Below the pieces are notes generated by a model. The model worked only from the letters and a program-made list of their open reading frames with translations, did not search any database and was not told the DNA's origin. This document shows, piece by piece, positions 50,401-59,099 of a stretch of 64,000 nucleotides of DNA. The stretch's first letter is position 1; every line of letters starts with the position of its first letter. The stretch is from Lutraria lutraria (taxonomy: Eukaryota; Mollusca; Bivalvia; Venerida; Mactridae). The translations under genes and the position numbers were made by a program. The DNA lies in the NCBI GenBank assembly GCA_964023205.1, contig OZ026848.1, positions 610,501 through 674,500 on the forward strand. The letters run 5' to 3'.

Positions 50401-51202
50401 TAAGTATGTTCTACTTAATTTAGAATAAATCGCTCGTAATTGAAAAATACCAAAACTGAAAAAACTGTATTAATGCAATTGCAATGGAATAATAAAAAAA
50501 AGCTTGACTGTACACACATTTGAGTAAATTCGGATACAATACTTTAAGTTACTTATTATATATTGCATTATGTACCGCCCGTGTAAACAATACTATCAAA
50601 GTGTCCCATATCCTTTTGTCACACGTAGTTAGATTGAGCAAATTTGCTGTATATATCAATTAAATATATTCTTAATTAATTTTCAATTATATGTTACGTA
50701 ATTCGGACGATTGAAAGATGGGTATTTCGTTCTGGAAAGCTCCTATATAAAAAAACTTAAGAAGTTGATAACAGAACAGAACAGAACAGAATAGAAGAGA
50801 AATTCGAAAGTCCAATATTAGGTTGGTGAATCATACATTTTATATCATACTAAAACTGCTCTACATAAATATGTTCTTGCGACTAATTGAGCTTTTGTTT
50901 TTGCGTGTTTTACGTAGAAAAAAAACAGCATCTTTGTAAAAACAATCATTTTTAAACAACAAACAAAATGCAATATTTGCAATACGCAGATAATTGACAC
51001 ATAGGAAGTCACAAAAAACAATGCAAAATTTGCAAAAATAAGTTTTGTTACAACAAAGAAAAATTAGAATGAAGTAAAATCTTTACTACGAAAGAACATA
51101 ATTATAAATACTGAAAATTACGAACCCGTTCCACTGGGTCGACTCTCCTACAAAGAATGCAAGCACTATCAGAGACACAAATAAAGGCACCAACGCCCTC
51201 AT
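23479..51202 (-). CDS. EMI-like/EGF/FN3 receptor with tyrosine pseudokinase domain (27 coding exons, about 1286 aa)
   Basis: Exons (minus): 51202-51126, 45310-45210, 43636-43541, 42942-42826, 42385-42241, 42101-41947, 41448-41328, 41132-41018, 40541-40437, 39934-39729, 37797-37478, 36336-36195, 35927-35740, 35187-35019, 33862-33736, 32968-32792, 32089-32053, 31606-31479, 31242-31074, 28732-28679, 27978-27791, 27368-27182, 26846-26727, 25934-25780, 25609-25487, 24879-24674, 23611-23479. Phases agree throughout and the sum is 3861 nt including the stop. Domains: signal peptide about 1-19, EMI-like end 28-57, EGF 62-89, second EGF-like 94-128, beta-sandwich ectodomain about 131-799, FN3 800-898, membrane helix 908-933, kinase-like about 1005-1270. 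The HRD and DFG aspartates are replaced (R1138, G1156), so phosphotransfer is unlikely. The first exon junction (donor GTTCGT) and the acceptor at 41448 are the weakest calls. The nearest family is probably FGFR/Tie-like receptor kinases, as inference only. Confidence 0.85.
23615..24110. repeat. Intron repeats: family-5 repeat and MITE family 1 copy B
   Basis: 23615-23790 shares CAAAGTACTGAAAGTAC-like, GCGGATGTAGAAAA and AACTATCATTCAGTTTCC words with 21495-21670 and 30253-30618. 23933-24107 is a family-1 MITE, from CAGTGCAACCCCTC to GGAGAGGATGCACTG, with CAACAAC words inside. It lies in the last intron of the receptor. Confidence 0.65.
25195..25440. repeat. AT-rich degenerate tandem repeat in receptor intron
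   Basis: Many imperfect copies of TATACATTTTATA-like words lie between the kinase exons at 24879 and 25487. Unit length is about 11-22 bp and irregular. Confidence 0.7.
26398..26660. repeat. Degenerate GC-richer minisatellite in receptor intron
   Basis: Units of about 20 bp of the type ACCTGGGGCCCATACATCT, drifting to ACTTGAAGCCCATAC and then to CCTGAGGTTTGTAC toward the 3' edge. It lies in the intron between 26727 and 25934 and splits no exon. Confidence 0.8.
27791..28732 (-). other. Transmembrane helix and juxtamembrane segment of the receptor (two exons)
   Basis: The membrane helix (residues about 908-933, [11 protein letters not shown] through FAVLV) is split across the exons ending at 28679 and starting at 27978. 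It is followed by RRG and a basic stretch (HTIRRRA), as in type I receptors. The juxtamembrane part contains IYGGL around Tyr960, then NYAYD. The next exon repeats the motif as IYGGM around Tyr988, which fits a YxxM SH2-binding pattern. Confidence 0.8.
29044..29323. mobile_element. MITE with about 45-bp terminal inverted repeats (Harbinger-like?)
   Basis: GGGTCCGTATTCACAAAGCA, TCTTAA at the left is repeated in reverse complement at the right (TTAAGATGCTTTGTGAATACGGACCC). The flanks share CAG, compatible with a 3-bp target duplication. Length is 280 bp, with no coding capacity. The superfamily is a guess. Confidence 0.8.
30253..30618. repeat. Tandem dimer of a dispersed repeat (about 181-bp period)
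   Basis: Two direct copies share ACTACTTTTGRTGATCAGAT, ACATGGAACGGGAACAACTT, GAACTATCGTTCGG and CACCCTACAAAGAAATT. Diverged single copies occur at 21495-21670 and 23615-23790, and a fragment lies at about 46520-46566. Confidence 0.75.
31815..32008. mobile_element. MITE family 1, copy C
   Basis: It runs from CAGTACAACTTCTCTAGA to TTTGGAGAGGTTGTGCTG and is flanked by TA on both sides. The interior has GAGCAACAACATCC and CAACAACAACAAC runs. It lies in the intron between 32053 and 31606. Confidence 0.75.
32651..32729. repeat. Hairpin with 29-bp arms
   Basis: TGGCTGATTTACGCCATGTC, GTATTTTC is mirrored by GAAAATACGACATGGCGAAT, ATCAGCTA with about two mismatches and a 21-bp loop. It sits in a receptor intron about 60 bases from the exon at 32792. 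Confidence 0.75.
33006..33188. mobile_element. Tc1/mariner-type MITE, family 4 (183 bp, TA flanks)
   Basis: The left end CAATAAACCCCTTAAAACC and the right end GTAGTCAGGGGTTTACTG are inverted. Both ends are bordered by TA. The interior has CGGAATTC/GAATTCC words typical of pogo-like debris. Confidence 0.7.
33598..33697. mobile_element. MITE family 1, copy D (internally deleted)
   Basis: Both termini are present (GTACAACCTCTCCAGAGC and GCTTTGGAGAGATTGCACTG), but only about 100 bp remains; the middle found in other copies is missing. It lies just downstream of the receptor exon ending at 33736. Confidence 0.75.
34196..34720. repeat. Dispersed repeat with three direct sub-repeats
   Basis: It starts AGAGCCAAGTGACCCCGAGG and contains ACCTTGTGCTTTCAGACAAG three times (about 34367, 34519 and 34691). 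The intervening blocks share CTCTAAATGTTGCTC-like and CCCAGGGCA-like words. It lies in a receptor intron. Confidence 0.6.
34860..34990 (-). mobile_element. tRNA-like element (SINE head or tRNA pseudogene)
   Basis: Minus strand: GTGGTGTAGGGGTAGCGCAT as A-box region, an anticodon-like loop, then GGTTGCGGGTTCCAATCCC as B box. The 3' side does not close an acceptor stem, so it is not a functional tRNA. Confidence 0.55.
38470..39616. mobile_element. Fold-back element with about 110-bp terminal inverted repeats
   Basis: The left arm (38473-38580: CATAGGACAGTGTCACATAA, then CAAGGGGTGGAACTCCCGAA, then ATACGCTATTCAATTTGGTC) is matched in reverse complement at about 39515-39616. Extra partial copies lie inside at 38580-38632 (inverted) and 38764-38845 (direct). 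It fills most of the intron between exons 39729 and 37797 and has no open frame of note. Confidence 0.8.
42826..45310 (-). other. EMI-like end and two EGF-like modules of the receptor (three exons)
   Basis: Exon 45310-45210 encodes a tyrosine/arginine-rich stretch ending [13 protein letters not shown], which resembles the end of EMI domains that precede EGF repeats. Exon 43636-43541 completes a canonical EGF module with cysteines 62, 66, 72, 78, 80 and 89 and the usual NGGTC motif. Exon 42942-42826 encodes a second cysteine-rich EGF-like module (94-128). Both EGF exons are phase 1 at both ends, as expected for shuffled extracellular modules. Confidence 0.75.
43637..45209. other. Receptor intron (1.6 kb)
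   Basis: AT-rich, with no recognisable element or exon. Confidence 0.5.
47332..47483. mobile_element. MITE family 1, copy E (reverse orientation)
   Basis: Ends are CAGTGCAACGTCTCC and GGTCTGTTTGTACTG, next to TA. The interior has GTTGTTGTTAAGAGGTTGTT, the reverse complement of the CAACAAC runs in other copies. Confidence 0.7.
47655..47845. repeat. Degenerate repeat of TTGGCCCAA/ACGTTGGGCCAATG words
   Basis: Related words recur every 25-45 bases in both orientations: ACGTTGGGCCAATG, CCATTGGCCCAT, ATATTGGCCCAATTGG and GGTCAACG. The core is palindromic. The period is irregular. Confidence 0.55.
48806..48941. repeat. Long near-perfect hairpin (about 55-bp arms)
   Basis: The left arm CCACAAACACTTGTTTAGAA, AAAATACCCCACCCACCACT is mirrored by the right arm AGTGGTGGGTGGGGTAATTT-like sequence, TTTCTAAACAATTAGTGTCT, GTGG. 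The loop is about 25 bp. It lies in the first receptor intron. Confidence 0.85.
51126..51202 (-). other. Signal-peptide exon of the pseudokinase receptor
   Basis: The ATG at 51202 opens a strong signal peptide: MRAL, then a hydrophobic core ending FFVGES, followed by TQWN. The phase-2 donor GG|GTTCGT joins cleanly to the acceptor at 45310 and places the first EMI-like cysteine two residues after the junction. A phase-0 donor GTAATT lies six bases downstream but would break the frame. The 5.8 kb intron may hide another small exon. Confidence 0.6.
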
Positions 51203-51330
51203 CCTGACAACACTTATTTTGGTGTAAATTGAAATAATATAAATATATTACATTAACACTAAAATCAGTAAAAATGCGGGTTACCCACAAACGTTAACAC
51301 CGACTGGGTGCTCTGGGCGGAAGATGTTGC

Positions 51331-51340
51331 CTTATATATT
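51331..51340 (-). promoter_or_regulatory. Candidate TATA box of the pseudokinase receptor gene
   Basis: On the minus strand the sequence reads AATATATAAG. It lies about 130 bases upstream of the ATG at 51202, which would put transcription start near 51305 and give a 5' leader of about 100 nt with no intron. TATA-like strings are common in AT-rich DNA, so the position relative to the signal-peptide exon is the main support. Confidence 0.45.
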
Positions 51341-52242
51341 GCAGACAAGGAAGTTTTAAAGCAGTCAACAAGACGAGGGGGAATCACAGCTAAAATATTG
51401 CGTATGTTTTATACGTATATTAATAATAAGGGTAACTTTGACTTATGTCGATCTTCTCTATTTTTTTAACCCTGGTGCTGGTGTACATCGTATGGTATTA
51501 TCTAAAATATAATTTAAAAATTGTTTTCTTATTTTGCATGTATTTCACCATGTATCATGTATTTTCAAAACCAAAGTAAGCACTATACCAACACATGCAA
51601 CTTGTACTCCACGTTTTATGTGAAATTATATTGTCACAACTAGTCTATCATCGCTAATTTGATTGTATTCACTATACCTTTGAAAGTATTTTCATCATTA
51701 TTATTGTCATTGGCTGTATGTTAAATATATTATATTTGCAATAACTCTTGATGTTTATCAATGATAATATCCATACATGCATTATTACCATTTCCATTGT
51801 CCGTACGTTTAGATTTGGACTCTAAATAGTTGTTTTAATATGCACTCATGGACTGTAAACTCTGAGGTAAACCATGATACTTATTATATAAGTATACATA
51901 TATCGAATTACAAATAATACACATAACAGCTGAATTAAAAACATAATAATCGAACCAGCGCGCATGGTGTCTTTCTGATTGATTTGTAAGAAAACTGATA
52001 AAACTGGTTGACATGTGTTCATACATTATGTCAGAAATCAGGGCTCATTGTATGAAGTAAATAAAAGAATGAAATGTTATAAAACATGTAAACATTGTAT
52101 TCTCGGGTGTATTTCGATGGTTATTATGTTTACCTTGGGCGTACTAACCTTGACATAATGGTTAGGTACATAATAATATTATATTGTATCTACTTTGTAT
52201 TAATTACACTATGTGCTCATGGGCATATTGCTCTCATGTATA

Positions 52243-52421
52243 CAGTCAAACCTGTGAACAAAGGCCGCCCTTGGGAAATAAAAAAATAATGTCCTTTATT
52301 GACGGGTGTCCTTTATTCAGAGACCATTTTGTTCTAAATAACATATTACTGTTTTTTAATGATAACCTTTATTCACAGGATGGCCCTTATTTGGAAGTGG
52401 TCACTAATACAGGTTTAACTG
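52243..52421. mobile_element. Tc1/mariner-type MITE, family 2, copy 2
   Basis: It starts CAGTCAAACCTGTGAACAAA and ends ACAGGTTTAACTG, with TA on each side. Interior CTTTATTGACGGGTGTCC and CTTTATTCACAGGATGGCC words are shared with 54357-54535. The whole is a 179-bp imperfect palindrome. Confidence 0.8.
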
Positions 52422-52614
52422 TATATGAAATGAATATGGTAATCTTGGACGTTTTATTAGGTTGTCTTCGTGAGCCACAAATAGATTAGCAATAGGTGAT
52501 GAACATAACAACATATTTCAATCTTAATGTCCAACTCGTTTCTTTGTTTGAGTTTGTAGCCCTTTTTCAACTATCAGAGTCATATGTGGCGCACAATTCA
52601 CCTAACAATCATTC

Positions 52615-52850
52615 CTGGGAAGAACCAGTACTGCCGTGGTTGAGTGGTTAATGTCGCTGACTTCAATTCACTGTAATCTCTCACTGATAGAGGGTGTTGT
52701 GCTCGAGCCTCGCTACCGACCATGTCTCTTTATGTGAGAATGTAGGCAGTTGCTTATGGAGGATTGGAGCTTCCCTGGAACGATTGCTAGGAGAATTATC
52801 CGCCTTATATGACTCTGGCTGTTGAAAATTGGCATAAAACTCGAAAAAAA
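52615..52850 (+). mobile_element. tRNA-headed SINE, copy 2
   Basis: It starts CCGTGGTTGAGTGGTTAATG (A box), with CTCGAGCCTCG at the B-box position, then CTACCGACCATGTCTCTTTA and GCAGTTGCTTATGGAGGATT. It is collinear with 6950-7137 in inverse orientation. The downstream part extends further than in copy 1. Confidence 0.75.
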
Positions 52851-53389
52851 GTAAAAGAAATCAATAGTGCATCAATTATGATAGCAGCTGACTTAAAAAC
52901 TCATATTTAGTTAAGTAGTAATATTACTAAACATAGCAACATACTACGAGTATTATTGTTAATATCTATGAAATATTGAAGCGATATTACACCACTTTAG
53001 TCAGGACTTTAGCGTGTTTTCTTACTTTGCATAAAATGACGTTTCAGAGAAATTATATTCGCGTGAAACGTCCATTTAATCACATAGTGTGTGTCAAATC
53101 GGAAACAGATATCTAAATATAAGTTTCTTATTACTAAAGTTGCATAAGAGAGATTCATTTGCAATACTTTTTGTTTCGTGATTAAAACAGACGATACAAA
53201 CTAAAATCTACATATCATGAGATTGTTTACCATCACAAATGTTACATAAACTGAGTTATAAGATATCTGAAATCTGCAATGTATTTAAAATAAAAAAAAT
53301 GTGTATGTGGCTTGTGCAAGTGTAAGATGATGAACAATGAAATAAAAAAAAACACTAGAAAAAACAATAAACCAGAAACAAAATGATTG

Positions 53390-53395
53390 TTTATT
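53390..53395 (-). terminator. Poly(A) signal candidate for the proline-rich gene
   Basis: AATAAA on the minus strand lies about 235 bases after the stop codon at 53629, a normal 3' UTR length. Confidence 0.45.
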
Positions 53396-53628
53396 TGAAC
53401 AAAAGGTTAGATGATTTACTTGATGCTAAACAAATACGGTTGTTAAAGAGTCCTGATACGTATTTACAACGTACCTTTTTTCCTCCGTCCATAGTGGATA
53501 AATTTCCGCAAGCATGAATTGTGTGCAGCATAGCATTGACTATAGAATGCAACAAATTAACAATTTCCATGTACAGATAAAAGCAACTTGATATTTCTAG
53601 TACTAGATGCTCAAACTAAAACAAATAT

Positions 53629-54153
53629 TTAGCCTTCTTCTTCTTCCTCCTCTTTATTTACATCGGGTGTGTCATAGGAAACATATGCTGTTGTTGGTAC
53701 AGTTGGGGGCATAGTAGTCGGTGCATAGACTGGAGCCGCTGGCGGTACATACGGCACAGGGCCGCCAAGGAATCCAGCACTCTTTGTTCGAGTCTGAGGT
53801 ATCGCATTGGGTGGCTGGGGAGCGGCTTGAAGTGGTGCAGGTCGGTATCTTGGTGGTGGGGGTCCACTTCTTACCACTGTTATCGATGGAGGAGGTCCCT
53901 GAGCAGCTGGGACAGCCTGTGGAGGTGGTGGGCCTTGTCTGTTGCCTGTCCTTTGTGGCGGTGGTCCGCGTACAACAGGAGAAGCCGGCGGTGGGACAGC
54001 TCGGCCGCCAGAATTATCAGGAACGTCTTTCACATCATTACGTCTTCCTGGAAGTGGTCTCACAGGTCGCTGACCTTTCTTTGTTCGAGTTCGGGGTTGC
54101 TGAGCGACAGCAATAGCCAGACCAACAAGAAAGAATAACGCTTGTAGTTTCAT
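53629..54153 (-). CDS. Secreted proline-rich protein with acidic tail (174 aa, single coding exon)
   Basis: The ATG at 54153 starts a signal peptide (MKLQALFFLVGLAIAVA, then QQP). An acceptor CTTCAG just upstream (exon edge 54167) suggests an intron in the 5' UTR. The mature part is basic near its N terminus (RTRTKKGQRPVRP), then Pro-rich with four spaced GPPP/GPPPP motifs between residues about 63 and 100. A second TRTK follows, then a PVYAP/Thr/Pro region, and the protein ends in Glu-rich EEEEEEG. There are no cysteines. Composition indicates an intrinsically disordered extracellular protein; a matrix, byssal or mucosal role is possible but not shown. The reading frame is GC-richer than its flanks. 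An AATAAA at 53395-53390 would end the transcript. I do not recognise a named family. Confidence 0.75.
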   Translation of the reverse strand: MKLQALFFLVGLAIAVAQQPRTRTKKGQRPVRPLPGRRNDVKDVPDNSGGRAVPPPASPVVRGPPPQRTGNRQGPPPPQAVPAAQGPPPSITVVRSGPPPPRYRPAPLQAAPQPPNAIPQTRTKSAGFLGGPVPYVPPAAPVYAPTTMPPTVPTTAYVSYDTPDVNKEEEEEEG

Positions 54154-54356
54154 TTCTGAACTTCTTCCTGAAGATATATATCATAAATTTTCATAATTAT
54201 ATCATAGATCATTTACATGTATATTCTTTATAGCTGTTTTTTTAATTTTTCGGTAGAACCGATCAAATATAACATGGTAATTGAACAAATAACATCTCAT
54301 TGTCATTTTAAATCATAAAAGTATTTAAAATTCTATTCGATGTACTTATATAATTA

Positions 54357-54535
54357 CAGGCAAACCTGTACACCCAGGTCATCTATAGGAAAGATAAGTT
54401 GTGACTTTTATTGACAGGTGTCCTTTTGCTTATATGTCAGTTTGTTCTGTGTTCATATTGACAGATTATCAAAGAATAGCCTTTATTCACAAGATGGTCT
54501 TAATTAGATGGCGGCTGCAAATACAGGTTTTATTG
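54357..54535. mobile_element. Tc1/mariner-type MITE, family 2, copy 3
   Basis: It starts CAGGCAAACCTGTACACCCA and ends AATACAGGTTTTATTG. The interior TTTTATTGACAGGTGTCC and CCTTTATTCACAAGATGG matches 52243-52421. It lies about 190 bases upstream of the proline-rich exon edge. Confidence 0.75.
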
Positions 54536-54684
54536 TACATACAATGATGATATCAGCAAGAGTAATTATCTTTATTGTAATACGAGTCAAAATATTGTAT
54601 CAGGAATATGTTTATACAAAACATAACCAACTATAGACATAAACAACTGTATTTGCTCATATCATGAATATGTGTACACAGGAG

Positions 54685-54792
54685 GTATCAGATTATAAAA
54701 CAAACATAATCGGAACAAATCGGGACCAAAATTCATTTCGGGTATCATCAGGTTTTCATATAATCCGAGTTCGGATAATAGGGGTTTAATTG
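54685..54792. mobile_element. Truncated pogo-like fragment
   Basis: AATCCGAGTTCGGATAATAG, GGGTTTAATTG before TA, and AATCGGGACCAAAATTCATT upstream, resemble the right end of the 61353-62270 element. No left end is present. Confidence 0.5.
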
Positions 54793-54969
54793 TATTTCCA
54801 GGACCATAAAAGATACCCTCGCTATAGTTATTACTTCATAGCTTACGTTTATGTTGAAACAAATCTACTACATTTGTTACAACACAGAACCTAAAAGCCA
54901 ACAAAATATATCGTTATCGAGCCATTTAGTAACCTTGATCAACGACCTATAAGTACTATATATACACAG

Positions 54970-55412
54970 TAGGGCTGTGGCGAGTATCCGAGTACTCGGG
55001 TATTCACGAATCAAATTGAAAAATCGAATATGAATAATCGTCATAACTAAGATTCGTGGTTCGCGATCAAATAAAAGTGTATTCTCTGTTCTTAAAAATC
55101 CGTTTTCTTTGAATAAATATTGTCTCATCATGGACTACTTTGTTTGCCAAGATGTCCAATCATTTCTTTAAATAATGATGCTGGCAAATCAATTAACTGG
55201 AAGGGGGTACATATGTATGTATAAATTTAAGCCATAGAACAATTTATATTGATTTACTTCATTATTCCCAAAACATAGCTGTCTTCAGGACTGCAATTTG
55301 AAGTTTCCATGTGTTACTTGATAACAAACTATTCGTGGTTCTATTTGTGGATCGTAAGTGTTGAATCGTGGGGTGGATCGGATCGCCACTTACCCAACGA
55401 TCCACAGCCCTA
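54970..55412. mobile_element. hAT-like MITE (443 bp) with perfect 8-bp target duplication
   Basis: Terminal inverted repeats are TAGGGCTGTGG at the left and CCACAGCCCTA at the right. The flanks are ATACACAG at both 54962-54969 and 55413-55420. An 8-bp duplication is diagnostic of the hAT superfamily. GGATCGGATCG-like words are subterminal at the right end. It has no transposase frame. Confidence 0.9.
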
Positions 55413-58400
55413 ATACACAGTATAGGTCTTTGCCTTGATACAAACCTACCGAACCCAAGTCTCATTACATTAAAATTGTCTTTTGAGAGGTTTTGAAATA
55501 TAAACAACAGGATATAGTTATATTGTTTGTTTTTGAAAGGTCATGCATTACAATGATTCAATGAATGCATCGCTTTGTTGATTTGTATTAAGTCTGTAAA
55601 TGTCTTTGTTACCAACTTATTTGTGAAAAAAAAACATAAGTTTTGGTTTTAGACAGTTTTAGTACAGACATGTCAAGATTATTCTGATAAACCAGGCCTC
55701 AACAAGTTTTAGGAATGTGATAGCAACTTCCTTATTACCTTTTATTTCAACAGTGTTTATAATAATTACGTGGGGTAAGCTGTAAGCGCCCGGGCGACTG
55801 TATGCTCAGCATCTTATGTTACATAATTAACACTAGATTATTACGTAATGGATTGTAATCATGCAGGCCTGACCTGTATTTCAGGGGTACATGTACAACT
55901 TAAAGATATAACTTTATTTATATACTTTATTCTTACTTTGAATGTAATATCTTTTAATAATGTATGTGTATATTAATATAATTATATACATGTAGTTTAG
56001 ATAATGATAAATATAAAGATTAGTTTATCTTTAAATAATACATAATTATGCATATACGCATGAATATTTTTAAACAATTCTAAATACCAACAAAAGTTAC
56101 TGAAACTGAATTATACAAAATTAGTTGTATTAAAACTTAGACTGCACTTGACAAAGAGCCAAGGTCGCCCATACAATTTCGCCAACTAAATATATATAAG
56201 GTACACGTAGCGGCAAACTGTCACTCTTCACACTCTCTTTTCTTACAATCTTTATACGTCTAAAGCTTTTCCATATTTTGGATCACAACGATTTAATATG
56301 CTTTAAAGTATATTTTCTTAACAATAAAACATTGTTATGAGATCGCCCTATGCCTTTCTTTGAAGTCGCATCTGATTTACGGGTACACTCGTACTTGTCA
56401 AATGAGCAAAAAACAAAAGACTAAAATAAATGTGTATGACCTTGAACATTGAAATTTAATTGACATTAAAATTAAGTTTTCTACAACAAAATATTACCTT
56501 TTAAAGTAAGTTGCATTTTAATTAAATGTCAATCATTGAACATTATCTTTTGTAAACAAAGCATTCGTTTTTACAAAACAGAACACAGTTGTATTGCAAT
56601 ACCTTCGCAATTACAATATTGAGAAAAATAAAACACGCAAAAATATTGATTTGCGACGGGCCAGTAGGTCATACTTTTATGTAGGGTATATTTCCTTTAC
56701 CAATTTTTATACATATCTTATTCAAATTGAAACTTAAAACTCTTAATTTTTATTTGACTGGTTTTGTTTCAATGTGCGTTATATGCATGGATTTGAATTT
56801 GTTTAACATGCAGTAACCGGAAAATATATATTTCGTTGCATACGGTATTGTAACTTGAGGTTATGGGGAGAAACAGTTCTAGTAAGTCTATACTCATCTC
56901 TACAAAACTTTATTATCAAAATAAAGAACAAACTCAATATGCAATTTTGCGAGGGGACGCTCCTATAAGAGGGGACGCTCGTATATATTTGAGGAACACT
57001 AAATCATACATGTATAATACAATGTCGAATAATTGAATGAACATATGTAAGAAATTTTATACACTTGTGTTCTTACTTGTCTAGTATTATAAATATAGTA
57101 TACATGTAATAATAAGACTAGTGCTTGTCTCTGTCTGTTAGTAATCAAATGTTTAGCAAATGGTGGCCGAATCGCCCAGGTAAAACCAGAGATAAAACCC
57201 CACTTTAAGAACGGGAACAAAAATAAAAAAGAACCATGGAACCCTTTGTCACCGATAACGGCACTCGAACGTACTGTCCCCATAGTACTACCACCTAGAT
57301 GTGGGTCCTCATCTTTGCTAAACATTCGCAAAAATTATTTTGAACGTAATGAGTGTCAACATTAATAATGCTCTATAATGTTCATATCCTTACTAAAATA
57401 ACATTTCAGATAAAAGTTTTGTTGGCGCATTTAAAAACCTACTCTTGAGCATCGAATTTGAATTTTGTGTGCCCACTGGAGCGGTCGCTAAAACTGATTT
57501 TTGAAAATACGGTGTTTTCCTACAACAACTCTCGAATCACTCGAGCATAATAAATCCGGTTTTGTAACCAATTACGATTGGACAATAATACTCGACTATA
57601 CGATGTAACGTCGAGTATGGATAATTACAAATTACGAAACGAACTTTATCTGTAAGTACAGGTAAATTTATTTCAGATTCGATTTCAAATTTGAAGAATT
57701 CATGACATTAAAAGGTAACGATATTCAAACAAAACTATACTTGGGTTATATTTATATAACTCACGAAATGAATTGATTTCGGGATAATTAAGGACACAAG
57801 GACTTAAATTGTCTGCATGATCATTTTAGTGTAAAGTTATTGTGGTACTTATGTAAATAAAGAACAGAGAGTACTGTCAGAAGCGAAAGTTAAAATGTTA
57901 TTTGTGATATTTGGTAGATATGCATTTGATAACTATAACGATACCAAAAATCTCAACCAACTTCAGTTACAAACCCGAATGTATATATTGTTTGGACTAA
58001 TAATTTCCTCAAACGGAAGAGTCAGTTTTGGCCCAGTTTAATGAAGACGTTTTGGTAGATGGCCCACTAGTTATGCTTCCATTATTCTGTTGAAGTGGAT
58101 ACTCATACCTCCACTTCCTGTTCACGGTAATATTAAAACTTCGTAATTATATGTAATAATAGAGTTAGTATCTCCTGCATTAGAATTAACTCTTCATCGG
58201 TGTGACTGAGTGTGCTAGAGGTCCTTGGTAGAAAGAATTCTAAAAACGCCCCGAATTCAGTCAAAATGTGCTGTTTATAATTCTGTTTTCATAATTATTC
58301 ATTTTTGTTGAAGTTGTTTTGATAAAGATGTATTATGCAAACCATCTCGCAAATAAGAATTTCATTTCGCGAAATCGAGTCCATTCTATCCAGTAGGCGG

Positions 58401-59099
58401 AGTTTAATACGGTTAATTGGTGTCCTCGCTCCGCTAGTGTCTTTTAACGACCCCAATGCGTTTAGTAGCGATGCGCACTATTTATTGTCTTTATGAATGA
58501 AACTTTTGTACGTATGAATACTGTATTATTAAACTCAATAGTTTTACAGTTGTAATAATTCAAAATGATCATAATCTTGCAATATATCGAACGTTTATCA
58601 TAACTGCGATCGGTAGAGTTATACAACCAGTGGTATTATTTTCAACGCGAATGTACGGATAACAGGCGTCACGTTTTTGTTAATACAAAACTGGGTTTAT
58701 CACTATAGAAGCTCTGGCTTCGCAAATGATGTATCGTATACTTAAATCAATGTAAAAATGTACATTTAGCTTTGTGTCAAAAAGTGCATTGTTGTGGATA
58801 TATATTACCTTAACTTTACAATTGTCAGCGATGACAATGTTTCCGGTAAATGATAGATTTAACAATTCACACACTAATTGATTCACTTATAAGCCACTTA
58901 TCAGCCTTCGTACATATCAACAGCTAATTGACTTTAAATAAAATCACCCCGCCCCCTTGATGATAAACAGTTACATGATAAAATTATCCTTATAGAGTAT
59001 TAATTAGTTCCCACTATCGTCGTTTATATACATGAAAACATCTTAGCAAAGGATGCAAAATAAAGTTTACTATATGAATATGCACAGGAAAAAAAGCAC
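55413..59099. other. Gene-poor AT-rich stretch
   Basis: I found no exon or complete element. A TATATATAAGG at about 56190-56201 (plus) looks like a TATA box but is followed by no usable reading frame. A short duplicated GGGGACGCTC occurs near 56955-56980. Confidence 0.45.

Larger units (their letters stand above)
45311..51125. other. First intron of the receptor gene (5.8 kb)
   Basis: It contains family-5 repeat debris near 46520, MITE family 1 copy E (47332-47483), a TTGGGCCAATG-type repeat (47655-47845) and a hairpin (48806-48941). No extra exon is required by the phases, but a small one could be missed. Regulatory elements cannot be judged from one sequence. Confidence 0.5.
51341..53389. 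other. Intergenic stretch between the receptor and the proline-rich gene
   Basis: Apart from the MITE at 52243-52421 and the SINE at 52615-52850 it is AT-rich with no exon. Its lower end should hold the receptor promoter region. Confidence 0.5.

Noticed and set aside
53721..54138. Two plus-strand frames of 103 and 131 codons
   Set aside because: They are antisense shadows of the GC-richer proline-rich coding exon.
56187..56201. TATA box on the plus strand (TATATATAAGG)
   Set aside because: No coding frame, signal peptide or plausible first exon follows within the next kilobase.
56999..57331. Minus-strand frame of 110 codons with a protein-like N-terminal half
   Set aside because: The second half is AT-rich noise, no family is recognisable, and no acceptor or donor gives a sensible exon.
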